A stretch of DNA of 64,000 nt from Flavobacteriales bacterium (GTDB lineage: Bacteria > Bacteroidota > Bacteroidia > Flavobacteriales_D > Sanyastnellaceae), in assembly GCA_947466425.1 (NCBI GenBank), contig CANIBZ010000009.1, positions 1 to 64,000 on the forward strand, read 5' to 3'. Shown here piece after piece: positions 45,384 to 53,275 of this stretch. Made by a program: the position numbers and the translations under genes. Position 1 is the stretch's first letter. Each line of letters starts with the position of its first letter. Under the pieces are notes generated by a model that was given only the letters and a program-made list of their open reading frames with translations, had not been told where the DNA came from and made no database searches.

Positions 45384-46793
45384 ATGAAAACGAGTGAAAT
45401 CTTTTCAAGAGCTAACGCCATTGCCGCTAAGCCGTTGAAGGAATTGGATAATCAAAAGTTGAACGAAGTCTTTGCCGATTTGAAAAGAAGAACACCAAAA
45501 TCTTTTCTGTTATCGGAAAGAGCTAAGGGCGTTTTGCCGAACGGTTCGCAACACACGCTGCCCCTTTCGAATCCTTATCCGTTCTTCATGAACAAAGGAA
45601 CAGGTAGTCGTTTAACAGATGTAGATGGAAATGAATACGTCGATTATATCTTAAGTGGTGGAGCAATTATTCTTGGTCACAACGACGAAGGTTTGACCAA
45701 AACCATTCAAGACTTACTTCAGAATAAAACAAATTTTCACGGTCATTTCGATGAACTTGAATTAGAGGCAGCGGAGAAGGTGATTGACTTTTTTCCTTCC
45801 ATAGAAAAAGTGAGATTTACTTCCAGCGGAAGTGAAGCGAATTCAGGAGCCATTAAAATTGCGCGTGCCGTAACAGGTAAGAAGAAGCTCATTAAATTTT
45901 TGGGACACTATCACGGATGGGCAAGCGAATACCTCATGGACGTTGAGGTTCCGGGGTCTGGTAAATTCGTCACAAATGGAATTCCAGATGAACACATGGA
46001 TCAAACCGTTTTGGTTCCACCAAACGATTTGAACGCATTGGAAGAAGCCTTCAAGGCGAATGAACATTCTGGAGGAATAGCCGCTGTGATTTGCGAACCC
46101 TATGGAGCAGAATCGGGATTGGTGCCTATTGATGAAGACTTCAATGCGCAAGCCATAGCATTAACCCATAAGTACGGAGCTTTGTACATTTTCGATGAAG
46201 TGGTAACTGGATTCCGTTTAGGAAAGGGCGGTGCGCAACAACGTTTGAATGTCACTCCAGATTTAACAACTTTGGGAAAAGGCCTCATGAACGGATTTCC
46301 TTCTTGCGGGGCTATTGGTGGAAGAAAGGAACTGATGGACGCGGCGAACATTAGCATTCCATACGCTCATCCATATACCTACATAGCTGGAACGCTCTCA
46401 GGAAACACCTTGTCAATGGCCGCTTGTAATTATGTCGTGAACAGGTTAGCGACAACCAATCTTCTAGAGCAAGCAGAAGCAACAGCGAGTGATCTAACTA
46501 CGAAGTTGAATGCGTTATTTCATGCATACGATTCAGACTTCTTCGCCTACTACTACGGAAACATTCTTCGTGTGGAATTAACGGCGCCGCATGCCGTTCC
46601 GCTAACTTCTGCTGAAGCCTTGAACGAAGTGGTTCAACGAAGAAAAATATTGTCGAGTTATTCTGCAGTGGTTTCTTCAGCCGGAGTGCTTTCGCGCAAC
46701 GGTCGAGATTTTGTGAGTTGCGCGCAAACCATAGAAGACAACGATAAGTATGTTTTGGCTTACGAAAAACTATTGAATTCATTTGTGAAATGA
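45384..46793 (+). CDS. PLP-dependent class III aminotransferase (glutamate-1-semialdehyde aminomutase-like)
   Basis: The 469-aa fold-type I enzyme resembles HemL but is longer. Seen: GGAIILGHNDEGL near residue 92, FTSSGSEANSGAIKIARA near 145 (phosphate binding), YHGWASEYLMD near 175, EPYGAESGLVP near 237, IFDEVVTGFRLG near 271 with the ring-binding Asp, and the Lys that carries PLP in TLGKGLMNGFPSCGA near 299. HemL-like proteins outside haem synthesis often act in secondary or lipid metabolism. Its place between an acyltransferase and an SDR suggests an amino-lipid or amino-sugar product; this is inference. Confidence 0.85.
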   Translation: MKTSEIFSRANAIAAKPLKELDNQKLNEVFADLKRRTPKSFLLSERAKGVLPNGSQHTLPLSNPYPFFMNKGTGSRLTDVDGNEYVDYILSGGAIILGHNDEGLTKTIQDLLQNKTNFHGHFDELELEAAEKVIDFFPSIEKVRFTSSGSEANSGAIKIARAVTGKKKLIKFLGHYHGWASEYLMDVEVPGSGKFVTNGIPDEHMDQTVLVPPNDLNALEEAFKANEHSGGIAAVICEPYGAESGLVPIDEDFNAQAIALTHKYGALYIFDEVVTGFRLGKGGAQQRLNVTPDLTTLGKGLMNGFPSCGAIGGRKELMDAANISIPYAHPYTYIAGTLSGNTLSMAACNYVVNRLATTNLLEQAEATASDLTTKLNALFHAYDSDFFAYYYGNILRVELTAPHAVPLTSAEALNEVVQRRKILSSYSAVVSSAGVLSRNGRDFVSCAQTIEDNDKYVLAYEKLLNSFVK

Positions 46794-47581
46794 AACAGCG
46801 GATATTCATCACCGGTATTTCAAAGGGAATAGGCAGAGCCATTGCTGAAGACCTGAATAGGAAAGGATTTGAAGTATATGGAACTTCAAGAAGTCCTGAG
46901 AAAATTCAGAACAAAATAGAAGGAGTTCATTACTTTGAATTGGATTTGAGTAGCGAAAATTCAATAATGAAATGCGTTGAATCTCTTCCCGAAATTGATT
47001 TGCTTGTCAATAATGCAGGACAAAGTCAAATGGGGCCGGCAGAGAATATTTCGAACGAAAAGGTTCGAGAGATATTCGAAGTGAATTTCTTTGGAACAAT
47101 ACTTTTAACAAAGATGTTCGCGCAGCGAATGCGCGAAAGAGGAGCGGGGAAAATCATAAACATCGGAACGCTTTCAGGCTCTTTCGCCATGCCTTTTCAA
47201 TCTACTTATGGGTCTTCTAAAATAGCCTTGACAACCTGGTCACTTTGTTTGCGCAAAGAGATGAAGCCCTTCGGTGTGCACATTACCATGATTGAACCGT
47301 TTTACATCAACAGCGGAATTCAACTCGAATACATTTGTCCGGAAGATTCCGCGTATAAAGCAAGTGCAGATCATGTCTATCGAATAAGAAACGAAAAGTT
47401 AGATTCTGCAGTGAGTCCGGCAGAATTGGTTCACACCATCAATGAAATTATAAATACTAAGAATCCGAAAGGGATTTATGTTTCGGAAAGAAAAGGAAGA
47501 GTGTTTCGATTTATCAAACGCCTTCTTCCAGATTCAACAGTAGAAAAATTAACCTTGAAATCATTGGGGTTGAAGTATTAG
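46790..47581 (+). CDS. Short-chain dehydrogenase/reductase
   Basis: This 263-aa classical SDR has the cofactor loop ITGISKGIGRAIAED near residue 6, NNAGQSQMGP near 75, and the catalytic Ser and Tyr-x-x-x-Lys in GTLSGSFAMP and STYGSSKIALT near 140-150. The Arg in GTSRSPEKI after the second strand favours NADP. The substrate is unknown. It overlaps the aminotransferase by 4 nt, so the two are co-expressed and may work on the same compound. Confidence 0.88.
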   Translation: MKQRIFITGISKGIGRAIAEDLNRKGFEVYGTSRSPEKIQNKIEGVHYFELDLSSENSIMKCVESLPEIDLLVNNAGQSQMGPAENISNEKVREIFEVNFFGTILLTKMFAQRMRERGAGKIINIGTLSGSFAMPFQSTYGSSKIALTTWSLCLRKEMKPFGVHITMIEPFYINSGIQLEYICPEDSAYKASADHVYRIRNEKLDSAVSPAELVHTINEIINTKNPKGIYVSERKGRVFRFIKRLLPDSTVEKLTLKSLGLKY

Positions 47582-47652
47582 AATTTCACTAGAATTAAGA
47601 ATTTTCCTTACTTTTAATCGCCTTCAACCAAAACTAATTCATACCTAGTCGA

Positions 47653-49050
47653 ATGAAATCTTTTACTCTATCGTCATTCAATATCATTAGAACACTTGTC
47701 TTGTTTGTCCTATTTGCAAGCGTTTCATTGCATGCGTCTTCGCAAACAATAAAAACCAAAACGCCCAAACGCCCGAAAGGACAGCAAGATGTCATTCGTC
47801 TCGCTTGCCCTGCTATTCCAAAAGTGCGTGTTGCTTTTATTGGACTAGGCATGCGAGGTTCGGAAGCGGTGAGTCGCATGACTTACATAGACGGAGTTGA
47901 AATCATTGCGTTGTGCGATATGGTTGAAAAAAATGCGAAGGAGTGCAACCAGACGTTGAAAGAGCGAGGCTTTCCTGCAGCGCAAGAATTTATTGGAGAA
48001 GATGCGTGGAAGAAAGTAACAGCTTTGCCGAACGTAGATTTGATCTACATCTGCACAGATTGGCTGAACCACGCCAAGATGAGTGTTCAAGCCATGAAAG
48101 ACGGAAAGCATGTGGTGGTGGAAGTTCCTGGAGCTTTAACCATGAATGAGATTTGGGAGTTGATCAACACTTCTGAGCAAACGCGGAAACATTGCATGAT
48201 GCTCGAGAACTGTGTATACGACTTCTTCGAATTAACATCGTTGAACATGGCGCAGCAAGGACTCTTCGGAGAAATTCTTCACGCTGAAGGTTCCTACATT
48301 CATAATCTTGAGCCATTCTGGAAATACTATTGGAACAACTGGCGATTGGATTACAACCAGCACCACAGAGGAGACATTTATCCAACACACGGAATGGGGC
48401 CCGCTTGCTTCGCGCTAAATATTCATCGCGGTGATAAAATGAATTACCTCGTTTCCATGGACACGAAAGTGGTAAACATTCCTGCTCACATTAAGCAAAC
48501 AACAAACACAGAACTGATAGAATTCAAGAACGGAGATCACACCACGACCATGATTCGCACCGAGATGGGGAAGACCATCGAGATTCAGCACAACGTCGCA
48601 ACGCCACGTCCATACACGCGCATGTATCAGCTCACCGGAACAAAAGGATTCGCGAATAAATATCCGGTTGAAGGATACGCACTCGATTCAAAACTTTTGA
48701 GCGATGAATTGAATCCGAGTCATTTGAAATTCACTGCGCACGATTATGTTTCAGAAGGAATGAGAGATTCAATTATGTTGAAATACAAGCATCCGATTGT
48801 CATTGACATTGAAAAGAAAGCGAAAGAAGTTGGCGGTCACGGCGGAATGGACTACATCATGGATTACAGATTAATTTATTGTCTTCACAACGGATTGCCT
48901 TTGGACATGGACGTTTACGATTTGGCAGAATGGTCATGCTTAGGTCCACTCACTGAAATTTCATTGAACAACAATTCAGCTCCTGTTGAAATTCCGGACT
49001 TCACCAGAGGCAGTTGGAACAAACTCAAGAAGGTCGAGTTCGCGAAGTAG
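47653..49050 (+). CDS. Exported Gfo/Idh/MocA-fold protein, GH109 glycosidase type
   Basis: A signal peptide is followed by a Rossmann domain, VRVAFIGLGMRGSEAVSRM near residue 57, ICTDWLNHAKMSVQAM near 135, and KHVVVEVPGA near 154. The stretch YPTHGMGPACFALNIHRGDK near 240 and YLVSMDT match family GH109, which uses tightly bound NAD to cleave terminal alpha-N-acetylgalactosamine and related sugars. With 465 aa and a signal peptide it fits these periplasmic or secreted enzymes. The exact sugar is unknown. It follows the SDR gene by 71 nt and may be a separate unit. Confidence 0.85.
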   Translation: MKSFTLSSFNIIRTLVLFVLFASVSLHASSQTIKTKTPKRPKGQQDVIRLACPAIPKVRVAFIGLGMRGSEAVSRMTYIDGVEIIALCDMVEKNAKECNQTLKERGFPAAQEFIGEDAWKKVTALPNVDLIYICTDWLNHAKMSVQAMKDGKHVVVEVPGALTMNEIWELINTSEQTRKHCMMLENCVYDFFELTSLNMAQQGLFGEILHAEGSYIHNLEPFWKYYWNNWRLDYNQHHRGDIYPTHGMGPACFALNIHRGDKMNYLVSMDTKVVNIPAHIKQTTNTELIEFKNGDHTTTMIRTEMGKTIEIQHNVATPRPYTRMYQLTGTKGFANKYPVEGYALDSKLLSDELNPSHLKFTAHDYVSEGMRDSIMLKYKHPIVIDIEKKAKEVGGHGGMDYIMDYRLIYCLHNGLPLDMDVYDLAEWSCLGPLTEISLNNNSAPVEIPDFTRGSWNKLKKVEFAK

Positions 49051-49170
49051 TTATTTCTGCTTTCTATTTGAAAATTCTTCATGTAAAAAAAAATATACAT
49101 GACGACCTTGTCAAGTAAAGAAAATGGTATTATTTTTACATAACAATTCAAATTTGATTGGAGGGAAATA

Positions 49171-50274
49171 TTGAAAAAGCGTGGCGTTGATAATATTGAT
49201 AACAGTGTGGCCTATAACAATTTACCATTGTTGCCGCCTAAGCTTGCGATTTTGGAGTCGAATAAGATTTTAAAGCAATTGGTAAATTCCTCAGTTGTTT
49301 TGGCCGAATTGAAGGGGATGGTGAATATTCTTCCTAACCCAAATATTTTACTCAACGCTGCAATACTGAAGGAGGCAAGTGCAAGCTCTGAAATCGAGAA
49401 CGTAATAACTACTCAAGATAAACTATACACAGCATTGTCGGCCAATGGGGTTCAAATAGATAGTGCTACAAAAGAAGTACTGCGCTACAGAGAAGCACTG
49501 CTTTACGGAATGACGTTTATTAAGAAAAATGGATTTTTGACAACTAATGCAATAATTGAAATACAGAGAAGGCTTGAAGACAATAACGCCGGATTAAGAA
49601 AGCTGCCCGGCACCGCATTGAGAAGTTCAAAAACAGGAAAAGTGGTTTACACGCCTCCAGATAACATAGATGATATTCGTCGTTTGCTTGGGAATTTCGA
49701 AAAGTATATAAACGAAAGAGATGAAGTTCCCTACCTGATAAAAATGGCTGTGCAGCATTATCAATTTGAGAGTATTCATCCTTTTTATGACGGAAATGGA
49801 AGAACCGGCAGAATAATAAATATTCTTTATCTTATTATGTCAGGACTAATTGAAAAGCCTGTAGTGTATTTAAGTGGTTATGTAATTGAAAACAAGCCCG
49901 AATATTACAAGCTTCTTCAAGAAGTGAGGACAAAGAATAATTGGGAAGGTTGGGTGTTGTATGTCCTGAAAGGTGTGGAGTTTGCATCGAGGATTGCGCT
50001 AAGACAGGTAACATCGATTAACAAATTACTAGAGAAAACGAAAGACAAAGTTCAAAAGCGGTTGCCTAAGATATATAGCATAGAGCTGGTAGAATTATTG
50101 TTTGAGCAGCCCTATTGTAAAAGTGAATTTTTGGAAAACCGCCTTTCTGTTTCAAGGATTACCGCTGCGAAGTATTTGAAGGAGCTTGAAAAAATTAAGG
50201 TGCTCAAATCTCAGAAAGCTTGGAAAGAAACACTCTATGTAAACACAGAACTTTTTGAATTACTTCGGAAGTAG
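49171..50274 (+). CDS. fic: Fic-family protein (AMP-transferase type)
   Basis: The Fic core motif is intact: HPFYDGNGRTGRI near residue 206. An inhibitory (S/T)xxxE(G/N) motif lies upstream as SSEIEN near 70, the arrangement of class II Fic enzymes, which are self-inhibited. The C-terminal 70 residues form a winged helix (SRITAAKYLKELEKIKVL). Members usually AMPylate target proteins. The start is TTG 49171, preceded by GGAGGG at 49160-49165, a strong Shine-Dalgarno that is rare in this phylum; the first in-frame ATG would remove part of the fold. The gene ends 38 nt before the tmRNA 3' end. Confidence 0.92.
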   Translation: MKKRGVDNIDNSVAYNNLPLLPPKLAILESNKILKQLVNSSVVLAELKGMVNILPNPNILLNAAILKEASASSEIENVITTQDKLYTALSANGVQIDSATKEVLRYREALLYGMTFIKKNGFLTTNAIIEIQRRLEDNNAGLRKLPGTALRSSKTGKVVYTPPDNIDDIRRLLGNFEKYINERDEVPYLIKMAVQHYQFESIHPFYDGNGRTGRIINILYLIMSGLIEKPVVYLSGYVIENKPEYYKLLQEVRTKNNWEGWVLYVLKGVEFASRIALRQVTSINKLLEKTKDKVQKRLPKIYSIELVELLFEQPYCKSEFLENRLSVSRITAAKYLKELEKIKVLKSQKAWKETLYVNTELFELLRK

Positions 50275-50284
50275 CTGAAATAAA

Positions 50285-50308
50285 AAAGCCTCGATCTCTC
50301 GAGGCTTT
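50285..50308. terminator. Bidirectional terminator between fic and tmRNA
   Basis: AAAGCCTCGA (50285-50294), loop TCTC and TCGAGGCTTT (50299-50308) form a perfect 10-bp stem. T-rich sequence follows on the plus strand, and six A precede it (T on the minus strand), so it can serve both the fic gene and the minus-strand tmRNA. Confidence 0.88.
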
Positions 50309-50311
50309 CTT

Positions 50312-50706
50312 TGTGGACCCGGCGGGGTTCGAACCCGCGTCCAAACAAGGAATCAAAAGGGTTTCTACATGCTTAGTTATTTAGTGGTTTTCGACAAGAC
50401 GCAGGTTAATAACATCCAAAATCTTGCTTATCCTGTGTTTTTAACCTCCGACTACAGAATTTGTCTTTGGCGATCTCCCTTCGGCGAAGCCTCATTACCA
50501 ACTACCAGGAGCGGGGTCGTTGGCGAGACTTACTTGTCTAACTCCTTGAGCTAGATTAAGCGTAATCACATACAGTGATTAGGCAGCAAGTGCGTATGAA
50601 TTGTTGTCAGTTATGACTGATACCCCGAGATTTAAGAGCGAGAATACCAAGCGCTCTGCATGCTTACAAATTGCTTCTTCTTGCTGTCAAATCCAAGGTC
50701 GGGCCC
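50312..50706 (-). ncRNA. ssrA: Transfer-messenger RNA
   Basis: tmRNA rescues stalled ribosomes and tags incomplete proteins for proteolysis. On the minus strand the 5' end GGGCCCG pairs with 3' CGGGTCC to make the acceptor stem. The T-arm reads GCGGGTTCGAACCCCGC, and the conserved CTAAGCATGTAGA lies before the 3' domain. The tag reading frame ends in NNSYALAA and stops at TAA (tag region 50579-50614); the resume codon is uncertain, ATA if spacing from the AGTC motif is as in E. coli. The CCA end is not encoded (ACA follows). One-piece form, about 395 nt. Confidence 0.95.
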
Positions 50707-50731
50707 TAAACAGTAGCACAGAATTGCACTG

Positions 50732-50783
50732 CAAAATTAGTCTATTTCAAAGGCGATTGCAAGGAACTTGCAACTTATCTTCG
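50732..50783. promoter_or_regulatory. Divergent promoters of tmRNA and the AlaDH-like gene around a palindrome
   Basis: Minus strand: TTG (50762-50760), 20 nt, TAATTTTG (50739-50732) fits the Bacteroidota -33/-7 promoter and points at tmRNA. Plus strand: TATCTTCG (50776-50783) is a near-consensus -7 box for the gene at 50803. Between them TTGCAAG (50757-50763), loop GAA and CTTGCAA (50767-50773) form a perfect 7-bp palindrome that contains the TTG of the tmRNA promoter. Confidence 0.6.
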
Positions 50784-50802
50784 CAAACCCATTTTCAACT
50801 CT

Positions 50803-52017
50803 ATGACGAAAATTAAAATCGGTATTATTCAAGAGCGGAAATCACCACCCGATTTCAGAGTGCCACTGACCCCAGCGCAATGCAAGCAGGTCATGGGACA
50901 ATTTCCGCAACTAGAAATAACCGTTGAAACAAGCCCGCACCGCTGCTTCGCAGATTCAGAATATATTCAAAATAATATTTCAGTTTCGGAAGACGTTTCT
51001 GATTGTGATTTTTTATTCGGGGTGAAGGAAGTGCCCGCAGCTTCGTTAATTCCAAATAAAAAATATTTCTTCTTTTCGCACACACTGAAAAAACAACCCT
51101 ACAACGCGAAGCTTCTTGCAACCATTCTTGAAAAGAAAATTTCACTAGTCGACTACGAAGCGCTTAAAGGGGCCGACGGAAAACGAATCATCGGTTTCGG
51201 CCGATACGCAGGAATAGTTGGCGTTTACGAAGGGGTAAGAACGTTTGGTTTGAAACACAACCGCTTCAACATTCCTTCTCCAATTACTTTAAGTGGAAGG
51301 GAAGAGTTCGATGCCATTTTGAAAAGTGCCGATCTTACAAGTGTCCGAGCGGTTCTTACGGGTTGGGGTAGAGTAGGGAACGGCGCGCAAGAGATGATGG
51401 ACTTGATAAATCTGAAACGCGTTTCGCCGGAAGAGTTTTTAGAGAATCCTACAGAAGGCGGAGTGTACACGCACATAGACACGCCCGAGATGTACAAGCG
51501 CATTGATGGAACACCCTTCAATAAATCTGATTTCTACGCGAATCCGAACTTGTACACAAGTGCTCTTGGCGAATACGTAAAGCATGCAGATATCTATTTC
51601 GCTTGCCATTTATGGAATTCAAAAAATCCAGTTTTACTTGATCACTCCTTCTTCCAACAACATTCACGTTGCAAAGTAGTAGCCGATATTTCATGCGATT
51701 TGAACGGTCCAATTGCCTGCACCATAAAAGCGAGCAAAGTGAGCGATTCTGTTTTTGGTTACGACCCATTGACAGGAACGGAAGTTGATTTTCGGAATGA
51801 AAATGCAGTGGCGGTGATGTCCATAGACAATCTTCCCTGCGAACTTCCAAAAGATGCAAGTGAAGATTTCGGAAATGAAATCATGAAGAGCATTGTACCT
51901 GCTTTGCTGAACAACGATGCTGATGGAATTTTGTGGAAGGGAACCGAAACAACTTTTGAGGGAACGTTAACTCCGCATTTCGAATACCTCGCAGACTACT
52001 TGGCTACTGTGCGCTAA
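50803..52017 (+). CDS. NAD(P)-dependent dehydrogenase of the alanine/saccharopine dehydrogenase family
   Basis: The 404-aa protein begins GIIQERKSPPDFRVPLTP, the AlaDH/PNT/Lys1 N-terminal signature, with YFFFSHTLKKQ near residue 87 and DYEALKGADGKRIIGFGRYA near 116. The Rossmann motif near 190 is VLTGWGRVGNGA. ADISCDLNGP near 300 and FGYDPLTG near 325 are closer to lysine-forming saccharopine dehydrogenase (Lys1) than to alanine dehydrogenase. The physiological substrate cannot be fixed. It diverges from tmRNA, and its 3' end overlaps the convergent TonB-like gene by 14 nt. Confidence 0.8.
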   Translation: MTKIKIGIIQERKSPPDFRVPLTPAQCKQVMGQFPQLEITVETSPHRCFADSEYIQNNISVSEDVSDCDFLFGVKEVPAASLIPNKKYFFFSHTLKKQPYNAKLLATILEKKISLVDYEALKGADGKRIIGFGRYAGIVGVYEGVRTFGLKHNRFNIPSPITLSGREEFDAILKSADLTSVRAVLTGWGRVGNGAQEMMDLINLKRVSPEEFLENPTEGGVYTHIDTPEMYKRIDGTPFNKSDFYANPNLYTSALGEYVKHADIYFACHLWNSKNPVLLDHSFFQQHSRCKVVADISCDLNGPIACTIKASKVSDSVFGYDPLTGTEVDFRNENAVAVMSIDNLPCELPKDASEDFGNEIMKSIVPALLNNDADGILWKGTETTFEGTLTPHFEYLADYLATVR

Positions 52018-52759
52018 AAGTGAAAGAGATTGTTCCTGCTTGCGCCTTGCTTGATGCTCCGCTGAAAAGCCAACGTTGCGCATAAGCAACAGATTCAGAA
52101 GATAAACAACCGTCCTTTGAAGAACGTGCTTCGTCAATCTTAGCGCTCACAACTTTTCCCCATTCATCGACCGTGATGTTTATGACAACCGTTCCTGACC
52201 CTTTGCATTTATAGGTCGGCTTAGGGGCCTGCTTAATACTTCTTCCAGTTAATGTAAATGTTGCGGTAACGGGACCTGAATAACTGGTGTTTCCTCCTTG
52301 CTCGGTTGCTTTGTTGTTATTGTTGGAAGAGGAACGGTCAGGGCTAGTCGCTACTCCTGCAGAATGATCGGTATGATTGGTCATTAACTGATCACGCATT
52401 TGCTTCTCGTAGTTCGCTGCGCTCTGAGCACCTTGTTCACCAGCATTGCCCGTTTTGTTTTCATCCCCTGTATAATTCACCTCTTCATTCACACGTGCAG
52501 ATTCTGTTGAAGCAATAAGGTTCCGAACCGCTTCACTCATCATCGAATTTTCGTCAACATCGTTTCCGCCTTGTTCAGCCGGTGCTTCTTCCAACTCAAC
52601 TTCCATCTCTTGAACCACAGGAACAATGGGCTTCACAATAAGTCTGTCGGGAGCGGAGCTAATGAAGTAACCAAACAACATAACAAAAGCATAGCCCAAC
52701 ACGCCTATGATTATAGACGAGGTCCAGGTGTTCGATTGTTTGGGGTGAAGCTTTATCAT
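52004..52759 (-). CDS. TonB-like energy-transducer protein
   Basis: From ATG 52759 the protein has a short N-terminus, one membrane helix at about residues 12-33 (SSIIIGVLGYAFVMLFGYFI), an acidic then Asn/Gly/Ser-rich periplasmic linker, and a C-terminal domain (GTVVINITVDEWGKVVSAKI, QRWLFSG) matching the TonB/energy-transducer C-terminal fold. The Pro-rich linker of classical TonB is replaced by a Gly/Asn-rich one (DRSSSNNNNKATEQGGNTS). It would link the inner membrane to an outer membrane receptor. No ExbB/ExbD lie beside it. I chose 52759 because the longer start adds no function. Confidence 0.75.
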   Translation of the reverse strand: MIKLHPKQSNTWTSSIIIGVLGYAFVMLFGYFISSAPDRLIVKPIVPVVQEMEVELEEAPAEQGGNDVDENSMMSEAVRNLIASTESARVNEEVNYTGDENKTGNAGEQGAQSAANYEKQMRDQLMTNHTDHSAGVATSPDRSSSNNNNKATEQGGNTSYSGPVTATFTLTGRSIKQAPKPTYKCKGSGTVVINITVDEWGKVVSAKIDEARSSKDGCLSSESVAYAQRWLFSGASSKAQAGTISFTFSAQ

Positions 52760-52797
52760 ATTTCCTGCAACGAAAATAAGACTTTTATTATTTTCTA

Positions 52798-52827
52798 TTG
52801 CGTTAAAACATGCCTTCACTATATTTG
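52798..52827 (+). promoter_or_regulatory. Consensus Bacteroidota promoter of the Cys-Cys repeat gene
   Basis: TTG (52798-52800), 19 nt and TATATTTG (52820-52827) fit the -33/-7 consensus of the phylum exactly. It lies 18 nt upstream of ATG 52846, which suggests a strong promoter. Confidence 0.75.
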
Positions 52828-52845
52828 ATTCAAATTACAAGCAAA

Positions 52846-53202
52846 ATGAAAAAATTAATTGCGTTCGCAGCTATGTCTATCTTCTTCGTAGGAGTAGCAT
52901 CTGCACAGGTTGAAACGACCACTAAAACTCCAGAGAAGAAAACAGAATGCACCAAATCAAAAGAGTGTTGCAGCAAGTCTGCCGCTACTCAAAGCGCTGA
53001 AAAGAAAGAGTGTTCTGCAACGAAGACTGAAGGTAAATCAGAATGTTGCAGCAAAAGCGCAGCAGCTGACGCTAAAAAAGGAAAGAAAGGAAAAAAGAAC
53101 AAAGAATGTTGTTCTAAAGATGCAGCCACTAAAGGCGAGCACAAAGAGGGATGCAAAGAAGGTGAGAAGAAAGATTGCTGCAAAAAAGCAGGAGAGAAAT
53201 AA
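52846..53202 (+). CDS. Small exported Lys/Cys-rich protein with Cys-Cys repeats
   Basis: A signal peptide (MKKLIAFAAMSIFFVGVASA) is followed by a mature part of about 98 residues with 11 cysteines. The repeat KECCSKSAA, SECCSKSAA, KECCSKDAA and KDCCKKAGE recurs roughly every 20-25 residues, with single Cys between (KTECTKS, KKECSAT, KEGCKEG) and long Lys/Gly runs. The pattern suggests metal binding or disulfide chemistry in the periplasm or outside. No family is recognised. The gene has the best promoter in the window and its own terminator at 53227, so it may be well expressed. Confidence 0.8.
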   Translation: MKKLIAFAAMSIFFVGVASAQVETTTKTPEKKTECTKSKECCSKSAATQSAEKKECSATKTEGKSECCSKSAAADAKKGKKGKKNKECCSKDAATKGEHKEGCKEGEKKDCCKKAGEK

Positions 53203-53226
53203 TTCCTTGTTTATTGAAGATTTTTT

Positions 53227-53256
53227 AAACCTCGGCTAGTTCCGAGGTTTATTTTT
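53227..53256 (+). terminator. Terminator of the Cys-Cys repeat gene
   Basis: AAACCTCGG (53227-53235), loop CTAGTT and CCGAGGTTT (53242-53250) form a perfect 9-bp stem followed by ATTTTT. The same T run gives TATTTTTG (53250-53257), an exact TAnnTTTG -7 box 18 nt ahead of the next gene, so terminator and promoter may overlap. Confidence 0.85.
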
Positions 53257-53275
53257 GCAACCAAAATAAAGAGCC

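Noticed and set aside
47653-49050. Cytoplasmic sugar dehydrogenase
   Set aside because: The signal peptide and the YPTHGMGP motif favour the GH109 glycosidase type over a soluble Gfo/Idh dehydrogenase.
49051-50706. Integrated mobile element at tmRNA
   Set aside because: No integrase or recombinase gene and no second copy of the tmRNA 3' end are seen; only the Fic gene itself is atypical.
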